A stretch of DNA of 5,562 nt, from contig DUCL01000064.1 of assembly GCA_012959845.1 (NCBI GenBank), forward strand, positions 1-5,562, written 5' to 3'. Made by a program: the position numbers and the translations under genes. The notes beneath the pieces were generated by a model, which did no database searches, was not told where the DNA came from, and saw only the letters and a program-made list of their open reading frames with translations. Source of the DNA: Candidatus Poseidoniales archaeon. GTDB lineage: Archaea; Thermoplasmatota; Poseidoniia; Poseidoniales; Poseidoniaceae. Positions 1 to 5,196 of this stretch are shown in pieces (position 1 is the first letter of the stretch; each line of letters begins with the position of its first letter).

Positions 1-607
1 CGCTAACCATCTCATTCTCTTGTAGTTGCTCAGTCGCAATTGCATTTCCAGCTGTAGTGACATTCCACATTCGTGCTACGGAAATTACACTTTCAATCAG
101 ATTTCTGCGGCCCATGAAATGGTCGAGCAATTCAGCATCAAGAGATTGTTCAGAAGCGGGTAGACTTGCGATGAAAGCACTCCGCTTAGCAATCGCAGCG
201 CCAACAGCATCGGGGTTAGATGCAGTAAATTTACCAGCCTCAAGGCTAACACCTAATCTCTTCAATAATCCAACGCCAGGTCCTGCTTCATGCCTCTCAA
301 ACGATTGTTGTAAATTATCCATTGTTGCATCATCAGATGAACAGATCCAATTCCATAATCTCGCTTCCAATAATCCATTGGTTAGGGCATTAGCACCTTC
401 ACTTGCCAATCTAATAACGGCAGAAGAAGTCTCCTTTGTTTGGGCTAATCCTTTGTTTGTAAGTCCGTGACCGGCTGTAACAGCAATCGCTTGGTCTTGC
501 CAATTACAGGCTTGTAGAATTTCTTCAAGACTCCATTTCTTGGCAGCATCACCTTGGATTACACCAAGCATGCGGCGCTCAGGATTGAGTAGCGCATGAC
601 CTTGCAT
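1..607 (-). CDS. pheS: Phenylalanine--tRNA ligase alpha subunit, archaeal type (partial, N-terminal part)
   Basis: PheS charges tRNA-Phe with phenylalanine, acting in the cytoplasm as an alpha2-beta2 enzyme with PheT. Hand translation of the minus strand gives 202 open codons with no stop before the left edge, so the catalytic domain lies outside the window. What is visible matches the N-terminal winged-helix-like repeats of archaeal/eukaryotic-type PheS: LLNPERRMLGVI at about 6-17, then LASEGANALTNGLLEARL (about 67-84), the counterpart of the LTxEGxxxLxxGLPERxL motif, then GVGLLKRLGVSLEAGK (about 111-126), the counterpart of GWLKKKGWxxIxxGK, then LLDHFMGRRNLIE (about 160-172). The ATG at 607 is chosen because the family homology begins a few residues later. 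An in-frame TTG at 640 is possible, and neither has a convincing ribosome-binding site. The gene is co-directional with the two genes to its right, 99 bases after the zinc-ribbon gene. The assignment rests on motifs recalled from the family, not on a search. Confidence 0.82.
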   Translation of the reverse strand, partial: MQGHALLNPERRMLGVIQGDAAKKWSLEEILQACNWQDQAIAVTAGHGLTNKGLAQTKETSSAVIRLASEGANALTNGLLEARLWNWICSSDDATMDNLQQSFERHEAGPGVGLLKRLGVSLEAGKFTASNPDAVGAAIAKRSAFIASLPASEQSLDAELLDHFMGRRNLIESVISVARMWNVTTAGNAIATEQLQENEMVS

Positions 608-706
608 GACTTTTGGAGTTGAATCCGTGCCTTCAATCAATCGGTTGCTAATAGTGCATTTTGTATCGGTTGAAGATGTTTACAGAATTATCGTCATACT
701 TCAAAA

Positions 707-1084
707 TCATTCTTCTTCATCAAGCCAAAGGAATCTTTCACAAGATACACAAGTGTAAGTTTGCGGCCTTTTTCCTTTGACAACTTCAATGTGGGCACAA
801 GCACCACAGAGAATTGAAGTGGTAATCGGTTTGTCTATTGTCGTATCAACACGATACATAACTCGTCCAGCATCAGGCATTCCTTCACTCGAGGGAAGCC
901 ATTCTCGAATCTCTTTCTTGGACAATCCCAAGTCGCTTTTAATACTCATTCCAATAATGAATAATGCAACACCGCTAATGCCAATCGTTCCAGCCAGAAG
1001 GTAAATCTCAGCAACGGTGAAGAAGGCACCAAAGACAATACATACCGCACCGGATAGAATGAAGTTTTCACGTGGATTACGCAT
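707..1084 (-). CDS. Small two-pass membrane protein with C-terminal zinc ribbon
   Basis: A 125-residue protein of unrecognised function. A short charged N-terminus (MRNPRE) is followed by two hydrophobic segments at about 9-30 and 33-48, probably a membrane hairpin. A polar linker (about 50-90) rich in charged residues leads to a C-terminal CxxC...CxxC pair: Cys93 and Cys96 (CGAC), Cys112 and Cys115 (CVSC), 15 residues apart, the usual layout of a zinc ribbon. An acidic tail (LDEEE) ends the protein. The start is taken as the ATG at 1084; a TTG directly before it adds one residue. It begins 12 bases after the aminotransferase stop, so the two are probably co-transcribed. Membrane-anchored zinc ribbons of this kind are common but poorly characterised in archaea. 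A protein-protein or nucleic-acid binding role would be a guess. Confidence 0.82.
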   Translation of the reverse strand: MRNPRENFILSGAVCIVFGAFFTVAEIYLLAGTIGISGVALFIIGMSIKSDLGLSKKEIREWLPSSEGMPDAGRVMYRVDTTIDKPITTSILCGACAHIEVVKGKRPQTYTCVSCERFLWLDEEE

Positions 1085-1096
1085 CAAATCAACTCT

Positions 1097-2380
1097 CTAA
1101 GCAAGTGCATTGGCCAATGCTTCAGCAACTCGTGGTATTTGTGACAAAGGAACTGCACATAGACCAATGCGCACTCCTCCAGTAAGCGGAACGAGGTATA
1201 CATCCTGCTCAGCACATGCTTCTGCAAGTGCAGTTGGGTCTTCACTCTCAATCCATGCAAAGAATCCATCCATAGTCGGATTGAGAGGAACTCCGAGTTT
1301 GCTACAGGCTTCGTTCAACGCATTTCTCCTAGTCACCAATAAATCTTTCAATCTATCTCTCTCGCCTGCCCATGCAGCACCAGATTGTTCATCTGCATGC
1401 ATTGTACTAACGGTGTATTGGGCGATACGAGGCGCTGCCGACCATGTCTGTCGTCCAGTAACACCCATTACCGTGCCAATTCTTTCAGTTACAGCAGCGT
1501 CGGGATGTAAACTGACCAGAGCGCCAGTTCTCAAGCCATATATTGTATGTGATTTGGATAGAGAGATTGAAATTGTTATCAGTAAATTTTCAGGCCATGG
1601 CATTCCATTATCTAGAGCCTCAGTAATTGTTTCAGCCCAACCATGCGGTTCTTCCGCATACAAGTGATATGCAGCATCTAAGAGCAATGTATGACCAACG
1701 TTTTCGTTACGTGTTGCACTTTCCATCATCGCATCTAACAGTGCCATTCGCCCATCAGCAGTCATTGATAATCCAGTAGGATTGTGAGCCGGATCGTTTA
1801 GCCAAGTCATCACTTTATCTTGAGTTTGGCATAACTTTTCCAATTCCGATTTAAAACCTGCAACATCAACATATGGCAGACTAGAATCTCCAGATGGCAA
1901 TAGTGGATAAGTTGCATAAGACAATCCGCAACCGTTGAGAAATCCATTATATGGCCCCCAATGTCTATCTCTTAACAGAACTTTATCGCCTCGATTAGCA
2001 AAATTTGCAGCTGCCAGATAAAGTGCACCAGAGCCACCAGGAGTTGCAGTAGCAGTTGTTGTGATTCCAAGTTGCTCCAATTGTGAGCGTTTTTCTCCAA
2101 GAGCCAGTGTGACTGCGAGGTCTAGAAATGCTGGTAAACCTTTGAGTGGTGCATAAGCAGCAATCTCAACAGGTGGTGCTTGGCGAATTGCTGCATCCAC
2201 TACCTGATTAATCGCCAAAGAACCATCGTCTTCTAACAATGCACCGATGGTACCGTTTACGGCATCAGCACCAGAAGCAACCGCTTCTTGAAAACGAGCC
2301 CACCAGCCAAAAATAGTGTCGTTTCCGACTTTGGTTTGTGCATATGGGTTCAGTAATCCAATACCTGCATCGTCGTCCAT
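1097..2380 (-). CDS. Class I PLP-dependent aminotransferase (aspartate/aromatic aminotransferase-like)
   Basis: A 427-residue cytoplasmic fold-type I enzyme that transfers an amino group between an amino acid and a 2-oxo acid. The landmarks of the aspartate/tyrosine aminotransferase family appear in order: an N-terminal NDTIFGWWARFQEA stretch like the DPIxxLxxxF opening, the cofactor phosphate loop GGSGA (115-119), the ring-stacking aromatic Trp141 in RHWGPYNGF, NPTG with Asn200, Asp235 and Tyr238 in DAAYHLY, the Schiff-base Lys276 in SISLSKSHTIYGLRTG, Arg284 after it, and Arg404 in GGVRIGL for the substrate alpha-carboxylate. Length is near normal for the family (about 400). The start ATG is supported by GGTGAGG directly upstream (about 2388-2382). 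It is the first gene of a minus-strand cluster with the zinc-ribbon protein and pheS. Substrate cannot be read from sequence; aspartate, aromatic or another amino acid are all possible, and nearness to pheS is only a faint hint toward aromatic substrates. Confidence 0.9.
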   Translation of the reverse strand: MDDDAGIGLLNPYAQTKVGNDTIFGWWARFQEAVASGADAVNGTIGALLEDDGSLAINQVVDAAIRQAPPVEIAAYAPLKGLPAFLDLAVTLALGEKRSQLEQLGITTTATATPGGSGALYLAAANFANRGDKVLLRDRHWGPYNGFLNGCGLSYATYPLLPSGDSSLPYVDVAGFKSELEKLCQTQDKVMTWLNDPAHNPTGLSMTADGRMALLDAMMESATRNENVGHTLLLDAAYHLYAEEPHGWAETITEALDNGMPWPENLLITISISLSKSHTIYGLRTGALVSLHPDAAVTERIGTVMGVTGRQTWSAAPRIAQYTVSTMHADEQSGAAWAGERDRLKDLLVTRRNALNEACSKLGVPLNPTMDGFFAWIESEDPTALAEACAEQDVYLVPLTGGVRIGLCAVPLSQIPRVAEALANALA

Positions 2381-2381
2381 A

Positions 2382-2388
2382 CCTCACC
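2382..2388 (-). promoter_or_regulatory. Ribosome-binding site of the aminotransferase
   Basis: On the minus strand GGTGAGG lies immediately before the ATG. GGTGA is complementary to the CACCUCC tail of archaeal 16S rRNA, so it supports this start. Spacing to the ATG is short, about one to three bases depending on where pairing is taken to end. It is the clearest ribosome-binding site in the window. Confidence 0.55.
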
Positions 2389-2420
2389 CAATGCCGACTT
2401 CCTCTTTGAGTTGCCCCTCC

Positions 2421-2428
2421 TAATTATT
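2421..2428 (-). promoter_or_regulatory. TATA-like box for the aminotransferase operon
   Basis: On the minus strand the sequence is AATAATTA. A start of transcription about 26 bases downstream would fall near 2398, giving a short leader that still contains the GGTGAGG site. More AT-rich sequence lies further upstream (about 2429-2445), so the exact box is uncertain. Confidence 0.35.
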
Positions 2429-2508
2429 GCAATTATTATTGTAAAAGGCAATACTATCCAAATATTACCTTTCCAATTGTCAATACGCTTCGCAACCAGT
2501 TCAACCAC

Positions 2509-2514
2509 TTTATT
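2509..2514 (+). promoter_or_regulatory. Possible TATA-like box for tRNA-Thr
   Basis: TTTATT lies about 34 bases before the first base of the mature tRNA, which would place the transcription start near 2538 with a short 5' leader to be removed by RNase P. The match to an archaeal TATA box is modest. Confidence 0.28.
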
Positions 2515-2545
2515 CAAGAAGGGGAGGCAACTCGCCCACCTTGTC

Positions 2546-2618
2546 GCCAACGTAGCATAGCTGGTAGTGCTTCGGATTTGTAATCCGACGGTCGGGAGTT
2601 CGAGTCTCTCCGTTGGCT
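2546..2618 (+). tRNA. tRNA-Thr (anticodon TGT)
   Basis: A full cloverleaf can be folded by eye. The acceptor stem is GCCAACG (2546-2552) with CGTTGGC (2611-2617). The D arm is GCAT/GTGC (one G-U pair) with GG in its loop. The anticodon stem TCGGA/TCCGA encloses loop TTTGTAA with anticodon TGT at 2579-2581, reading threonine ACA codons. The T arm is GGGAG/CTCTC (one G-U pair) with loop TTCGAGT. The discriminator is T2618, as is common for archaeal tRNA-Thr. The bases that follow are CCT, so CCA is not encoded and must be added after transcription. No intron is present. The 3' end and its flank are partly repeated 137 bases downstream. Confidence 0.93.
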
Positions 2619-2625
2619 CCTTAAT
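2604..2625 (+). repeat. Direct repeat, copy 1 (3' end of tRNA-Thr plus flank)
   Basis: These 22 bases cover the 3' part of the T arm, the acceptor strand and seven bases beyond the discriminator. They recur at 2741-2762 with 20 of 22 identities; the differences are C/T at the fifth base and T/C at the fifteenth. Repeats of a tRNA 3' end are the usual signature of integrase attachment sites, but can also arise by local gene duplication. Confidence 0.75.
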
Positions 2626-2645
2626 TATTGATGTTGTATTGCTGA

Positions 2646-2754
2646 GTCAACGGAGATACGACTGTAAGCGATTTCATTTCGAACTCCCTTCAGGAGTAGG
2701 TTAGTCCTGTATTGATTATTATTGTAGACGGACTCAACCTGTCTTTCCGTTGGC
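2646..2754 (+). ncRNA. Candidate structured RNA or decayed tRNA copy downstream of tRNA-Thr
   Basis: The ends pair over nine bases: GTCAACGGA (2646-2654) with TCCGTTGGC (2746-2754), one G-U pair, extendable by two more. Inside, 2683-2687 pairs with 2693-2697 (ACTCC/GGAGT, 5-base loop), and 2727-2731 with 2739-2743 (GACGG/CTGTC, one G-U, 7-base loop). ATAC (2656-2659) could also pair with GTAT (2709-2712), giving a three-way junction. The 5' end resembles the start of tRNA-Thr (GTCAACG against GCCAACG) and the 3' end repeats its tail, but no proper D, anticodon or T arm can be folded. CATTTCGAAC at 2675-2684 recalls loop C of 5S rRNA, yet the helix III partner, helix V and loop E of 5S are missing. 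It may be a tRNA-derived RNA, a pseudogene or an attachment remnant. Confidence 0.35.
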
Positions 2755-2762
2755 CCCTTAAT
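2741..2762 (+). repeat. Direct repeat, copy 2 (tRNA-Thr tail duplicate)
   Basis: The second copy of the tRNA tail, 137 bases downstream of the first. CCGTTGGC and the trailing CCTTAAT are unchanged, so similarity continues outside the mature tRNA. Its acceptor-like part pairs with GTCAACGGA at 2646-2654. Confidence 0.72.
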
Positions 2763-2811
2763 ACATCTTGTTTAACCAAGTTTCAACGTCCATTGGCGTC
2801 CTCTGTTTCGG

Positions 2812-2840
2812 CAGATTGTTTGGCCATAAATCTGATTTTT
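2812..2840 (+). terminator. Inverted repeat followed by T5 (possible terminator or operator)
   Basis: CAGATT (2812-2817) and AATCTG (2829-2834) form a perfect 6-bp inverted repeat around an 11-base loop, followed after one A by five Ts (2836-2840). It could end transcripts coming from the tRNA side, or be a binding site upstream of the channel gene. The stem is weak and AT-rich, and archaea usually need only a T-run to terminate, so this is tentative. Confidence 0.3.
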
Positions 2841-2864
2841 ACGGCACATTAAATAATGAGATAG

Positions 2865-4118
2865 ATGACAAACGAATTTATGAATCTTGACATATGGGTG
2901 CAAAATTTCCTAACCGCTAGAGGATTAGGACTGGAGATGACCCACTATGTCTTGCTGGGAATTCATTTGATGATTCTTTTAGTGGTTTGTTTATTGGGCA
3001 ATTTTGTAACGAGGAAGTTTATCGTTCAAGGCATTCGGAAGTTTATTAAAAACTCTAAAAACGATTGGGATGATATATTACTGGAGAAAAAAGTGTTTCA
3101 TTCTTTATCGACCCTGGTGCCGTTGATTTTTATCCAATATCTATCGGTTCCAATTCTTTCGAATTTCCCTTCCCTAATTCCGTTTGTTCATATTGCTGTG
3201 AAGGTGTTACTGGTATGGGTGATAGCGTCGGTTATTATAAAAACGCTAAAAGCTTTAGAGGAGGTCAGTACGAGAATCACTTATTTTAAAGACAAGCCGA
3301 TCAGTAGTTATGTTCAACTTGCTAATATAATGATTTATGTGGTAGTTGCGATCTTAGTTTTTGCAACTATTATGGATAGGGACCCAGTCGCGTTATTGGG
3401 TGCTTTAGGTGCTTTAACGGCAGTTCTAATGTTGGTTTTTAAGGATACTATTCTTGGTTTGGTGGCAAGTATTCAACTTTCATCACACGATATGGTTAGG
3501 GTCGGAGATTGGGTTTCCATGCCGAAGTACGGTACTGATGGAGATGTTTTAGAGATTACTTTGAATACGGTTAAAGTTCAAAACTGGGACAATACAATTT
3601 CTACGATTCCAACTTATGCTTTCATTTCAGACTCCTTTAAGAATTGGAGAGGAATGACTGATTCTGGGGCTAGAAGAATAAAAAGGTCGTTAAATATCAA
3701 CATGACGAGCATTAAATTTTGTACGGATAAAGAAATCGCTCATTACAAAAACATTGAACTATTGAAGAACCATATAGACTCAATACAGAACGAAATTGCA
3801 ATTCACAACGACATTAATGAACATGATAAATCATCTTTGTTGAATGGTCGAAACCTCACTAATATCGGACTGTTTAGGGAGTATGCGCTTCAGTATTTAA
3901 TGGCCAATGAACACCTTAGAACGGATTTAACCTTGATGGTTAGACAGTTGGAACCTACCGAAAATGGTTTGCCGATAGAGATATATTGCTTTAGTAAAAA
4001 TATTGCGTGGGTGGAGTATGAAGCAATTCAAGCCGATATTTTTGACCACCTTTTATCTTCAACATCCAATTTTGATCTAGAAATATTTCAGAATCCTACA
4101 GGGAAATACGGCGGTTAA
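2865..4118 (+). CDS. ybdG: YbdG/MscM-type mechanosensitive ion channel (MscS superfamily)
   Basis: A 417-residue membrane channel that would open under membrane tension and release solutes in osmotic downshock. Its length matches E. coli YbdG (about 415) and it is collinear with it. Hydrophobic segments lie at about 27-47, 82-98, 106-128 and 151-170. The pore helix and start of the MscS beta domain follow (about 174-220), with GALGALTAVLMLVFKD and ILGLVASIQLSSHDMVRVGDW. Family-typical cytoplasmic motifs are MPKYGTDGDVLEI (219-231), VKVQNWDNTISTIPT (236-250), SDSFKNWRGM (255-264), NIGLFREY (333-340), DLTLMVRQLEP (354-364), GLPIEIY (368-374) and YEAIQADIFDHL (385-396). The start ATG has no clear ribosome-binding site; TTAAATAAT lies just upstream and CATAAATC at about 2825-2832 is a possible TATA box. 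Base composition is unlike the neighbours: hand counts give 18, 18 and 21 G+C in three 60-base rows, against 29-30 in rows of the aminotransferase and folD. Recent acquisition from a bacterium is inferred. Confidence 0.93.
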   Translation: MTNEFMNLDIWVQNFLTARGLGLEMTHYVLLGIHLMILLVVCLLGNFVTRKFIVQGIRKFIKNSKNDWDDILLEKKVFHSLSTLVPLIFIQYLSVPILSNFPSLIPFVHIAVKVLLVWVIASVIIKTLKALEEVSTRITYFKDKPISSYVQLANIMIYVVVAILVFATIMDRDPVALLGALGALTAVLMLVFKDTILGLVASIQLSSHDMVRVGDWVSMPKYGTDGDVLEITLNTVKVQNWDNTISTIPTYAFISDSFKNWRGMTDSGARRIKRSLNINMTSIKFCTDKEIAHYKNIELLKNHIDSIQNEIAIHNDINEHDKSSLLNGRNLTNIGLFREYALQYLMANEHLRTDLTLMVRQLEPTENGLPIEIYCFSKNIAWVEYEAIQADIFDHLLSSTSNFDLEIFQNPTGKYGG

Positions 4119-4120
4119 GA

Positions 4121-4128
4121 TATATTAT
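4121..4128 (+). promoter_or_regulatory. TATA-like box for folD
   Basis: TATATTAT begins three bases after the channel-gene stop. A transcription start about 26 bases on would fall near 4150, suggesting folD is transcribed from its own promoter. Transcription would then begin about 125 bases before the preferred ATG, or almost exactly at the in-frame TTG at 4149. Confidence 0.42.
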
Positions 4129-4274
4129 CTACTGGCGAATTACAATCGTTGACCGCCTATCTTGCCTCAATGCATAAGCCGGTAGACCATAGACGCATCC
4201 TTGGCTTTCTAAGGCGACCAATAGCAATTGAGTGGAAGCGAATCCTCAAAGAAGGAGTAACGACAGGCCCCCTC

Positions 4275-5150
4275 ATGGTAGCACAGCGCCTTGACGGCAG
4301 GGCTTGCGCGGCAAGCGTTGAGGAAGAACTTCATGCTCGCATTTCAAATCTAAAACAGGCTGGAATAATTCCACATCTTGCAGTAGTAATTGTGGGAGAT
4401 GACCCAGCATCACATGTATATGTTGGATCTAAGGTCAAGGCATGTGAGAGATTGGGAATAAAATCAACGCATATTGAATTACCAAGCGATAGTAATGAGA
4501 GTGAAGTTAGAGATATTATCAACAAATTAAATGCTGATGATTCACTACACGGGATATTGGTTCAGTCTCCACTTCCAAAACATATGGATGAAGAAGGATT
4601 AACCGATTTAATTTCTCCAAACAAAGATGTTGATGGTTTTCACCCAGAAAACCTTGGACGCTTAGTACAAGGAAGAATGGATGGAATGTTGCCTTGCACA
4701 CCTAGTGGTGTAATGCGTATGCTACAGTGGGCAGGAGTTGAAACATCAGGAAAAAGCGCTGTAGTTCTTGGTCGTTCGCGAATTGTCGGAAATCCAATGG
4801 CTCTGTTACTCGGGGCAAAAGGTGTAGATTGTACTGTCACTGTCGCTCATTCAAGAACTGCAGATAGTAGAGCAGTTTGTTCAACTGCTGATATTCTAAT
4901 CGCTGCGGTTGGTAGGGCTGAAATGGTTACCGAGGATTGGGTTAAACCAGGGGCTGTTGTTGTTGATGTAGGAATTAATCGCGTAGATGATACAACCCGT
5001 GAACGTGGATGGAGGCTTGCAGGAGATGTTGATTCAAGCGTTGCCAATACAGCATCTTGGTTATCACCAGTTCCAGGTGGAGTCGGGCCAATGACCATTG
5101 CAATGTTGATGGAAAACACCGTACGCGCGGCAGAGATGAAAATAATTTGA
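4275..5150 (+). CDS. folD: Bifunctional methylenetetrahydrofolate dehydrogenase / methenyltetrahydrofolate cyclohydrolase FolD
   Basis: FolD oxidises 5,10-methylene-tetrahydrofolate with NAD(P)+ and hydrolyses the methenyl product to 10-formyl-tetrahydrofolate, feeding purine and formyl-group synthesis in the cytoplasm. From the ATG at 4275 the protein has 291 residues, typical for the family. Catalytic landmarks are intact: YVGSK with Tyr49 and Lys53, GILVQSPLP with Gln97, NKDVDGFHPENLGRL with Asp118 and Asp120, PCTPSG (140-145), the nucleotide-binding GRSRIVGNP (166-174), HSRT (192-195), VDVGINR (230-236), and PGGVGPMT (267-274). Family homology begins at MVAQRLDGR, which favours this start, although no ribosome-binding site precedes it at normal spacing (GAAGGAG is 18 bases away). 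The frame stays open upstream to ATG 4170 and TTG 4149, giving a 35- or 42-residue basic extension not usual in FolD. It is preceded by its own TATA-like box. Confidence 0.94.
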   Translation: MVAQRLDGRACAASVEEELHARISNLKQAGIIPHLAVVIVGDDPASHVYVGSKVKACERLGIKSTHIELPSDSNESEVRDIINKLNADDSLHGILVQSPLPKHMDEEGLTDLISPNKDVDGFHPENLGRLVQGRMDGMLPCTPSGVMRMLQWAGVETSGKSAVVLGRSRIVGNPMALLLGAKGVDCTVTVAHSRTADSRAVCSTADILIAAVGRAEMVTEDWVKPGAVVVDVGINRVDDTTRERGWRLAGDVDSSVANTASWLSPVPGGVGPMTIAMLMENTVRAAEMKII

Positions 5151-5196
5151 GTGGACAACACTGATAGGTTCAGTCATACCGTATCGTATTGATAGC

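Larger units (their letters stand above)
2408..2533. repeat. 13-base inverted repeat spanning the divergent promoter region
   Basis: GAGTTGCCCCTCC at 2408-2420 is an imperfect reverse complement (11 of 13) of GGGGAGGCAACTC at 2521-2533. In this 165-base gap between the minus-strand aminotransferase and the plus-strand tRNA, each copy reads outward toward the nearer gene and lies just downstream of a TATA-like box: AATAATTA on the minus strand, TTTATT at 2509-2514 on the plus strand. This geometry suits a shared operator or start-site element. The arms are too far apart (100 bases) to suggest a simple hairpin. The interior is AT-rich and holds no convincing gene. Confidence 0.45.

Noticed and set aside
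57..470. A plus-strand 137-codon open frame.
   Set aside because: It is antisense to pheS, whose minus-strand translation carries recognisable family motifs; the plus-strand protein resembles nothing I know.
1110..1667. A plus-strand 185-codon open frame.
   Set aside because: It lies entirely opposite the aminotransferase, whose active-site motifs are intact; it is a shadow of that coding sequence.
2350..2550. A minus-strand 66-codon open frame with a hydrophobic stretch (WIVLPFTIIIAII), between tRNA-Thr and the aminotransferase.
   Set aside because: It starts inside the antisense of the tRNA, overlaps the aminotransferase start by 31 bases, and its hydrophobic run comes from the AT-rich promoter region. 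It has no ribosome-binding site. A shorter version from an internal GTG cannot be fully excluded.
2646..2754. Calling this element a standard 5S rRNA gene.
   Set aside because: The length, the closing helix and CATTTCGAAC are suggestive, but a helix III partner, helix V and the loop E sequence are absent, and the 3' end is better explained as a copy of the tRNA-Thr tail.
4198..4215. A possible third copy of the tRNA tail (TCCTTGGCTTTCTAAG) downstream of the channel gene, which would frame it as an integrated element.
   Set aside because: It needs a gap and matches only about 12 of 17 positions, within the range of chance.
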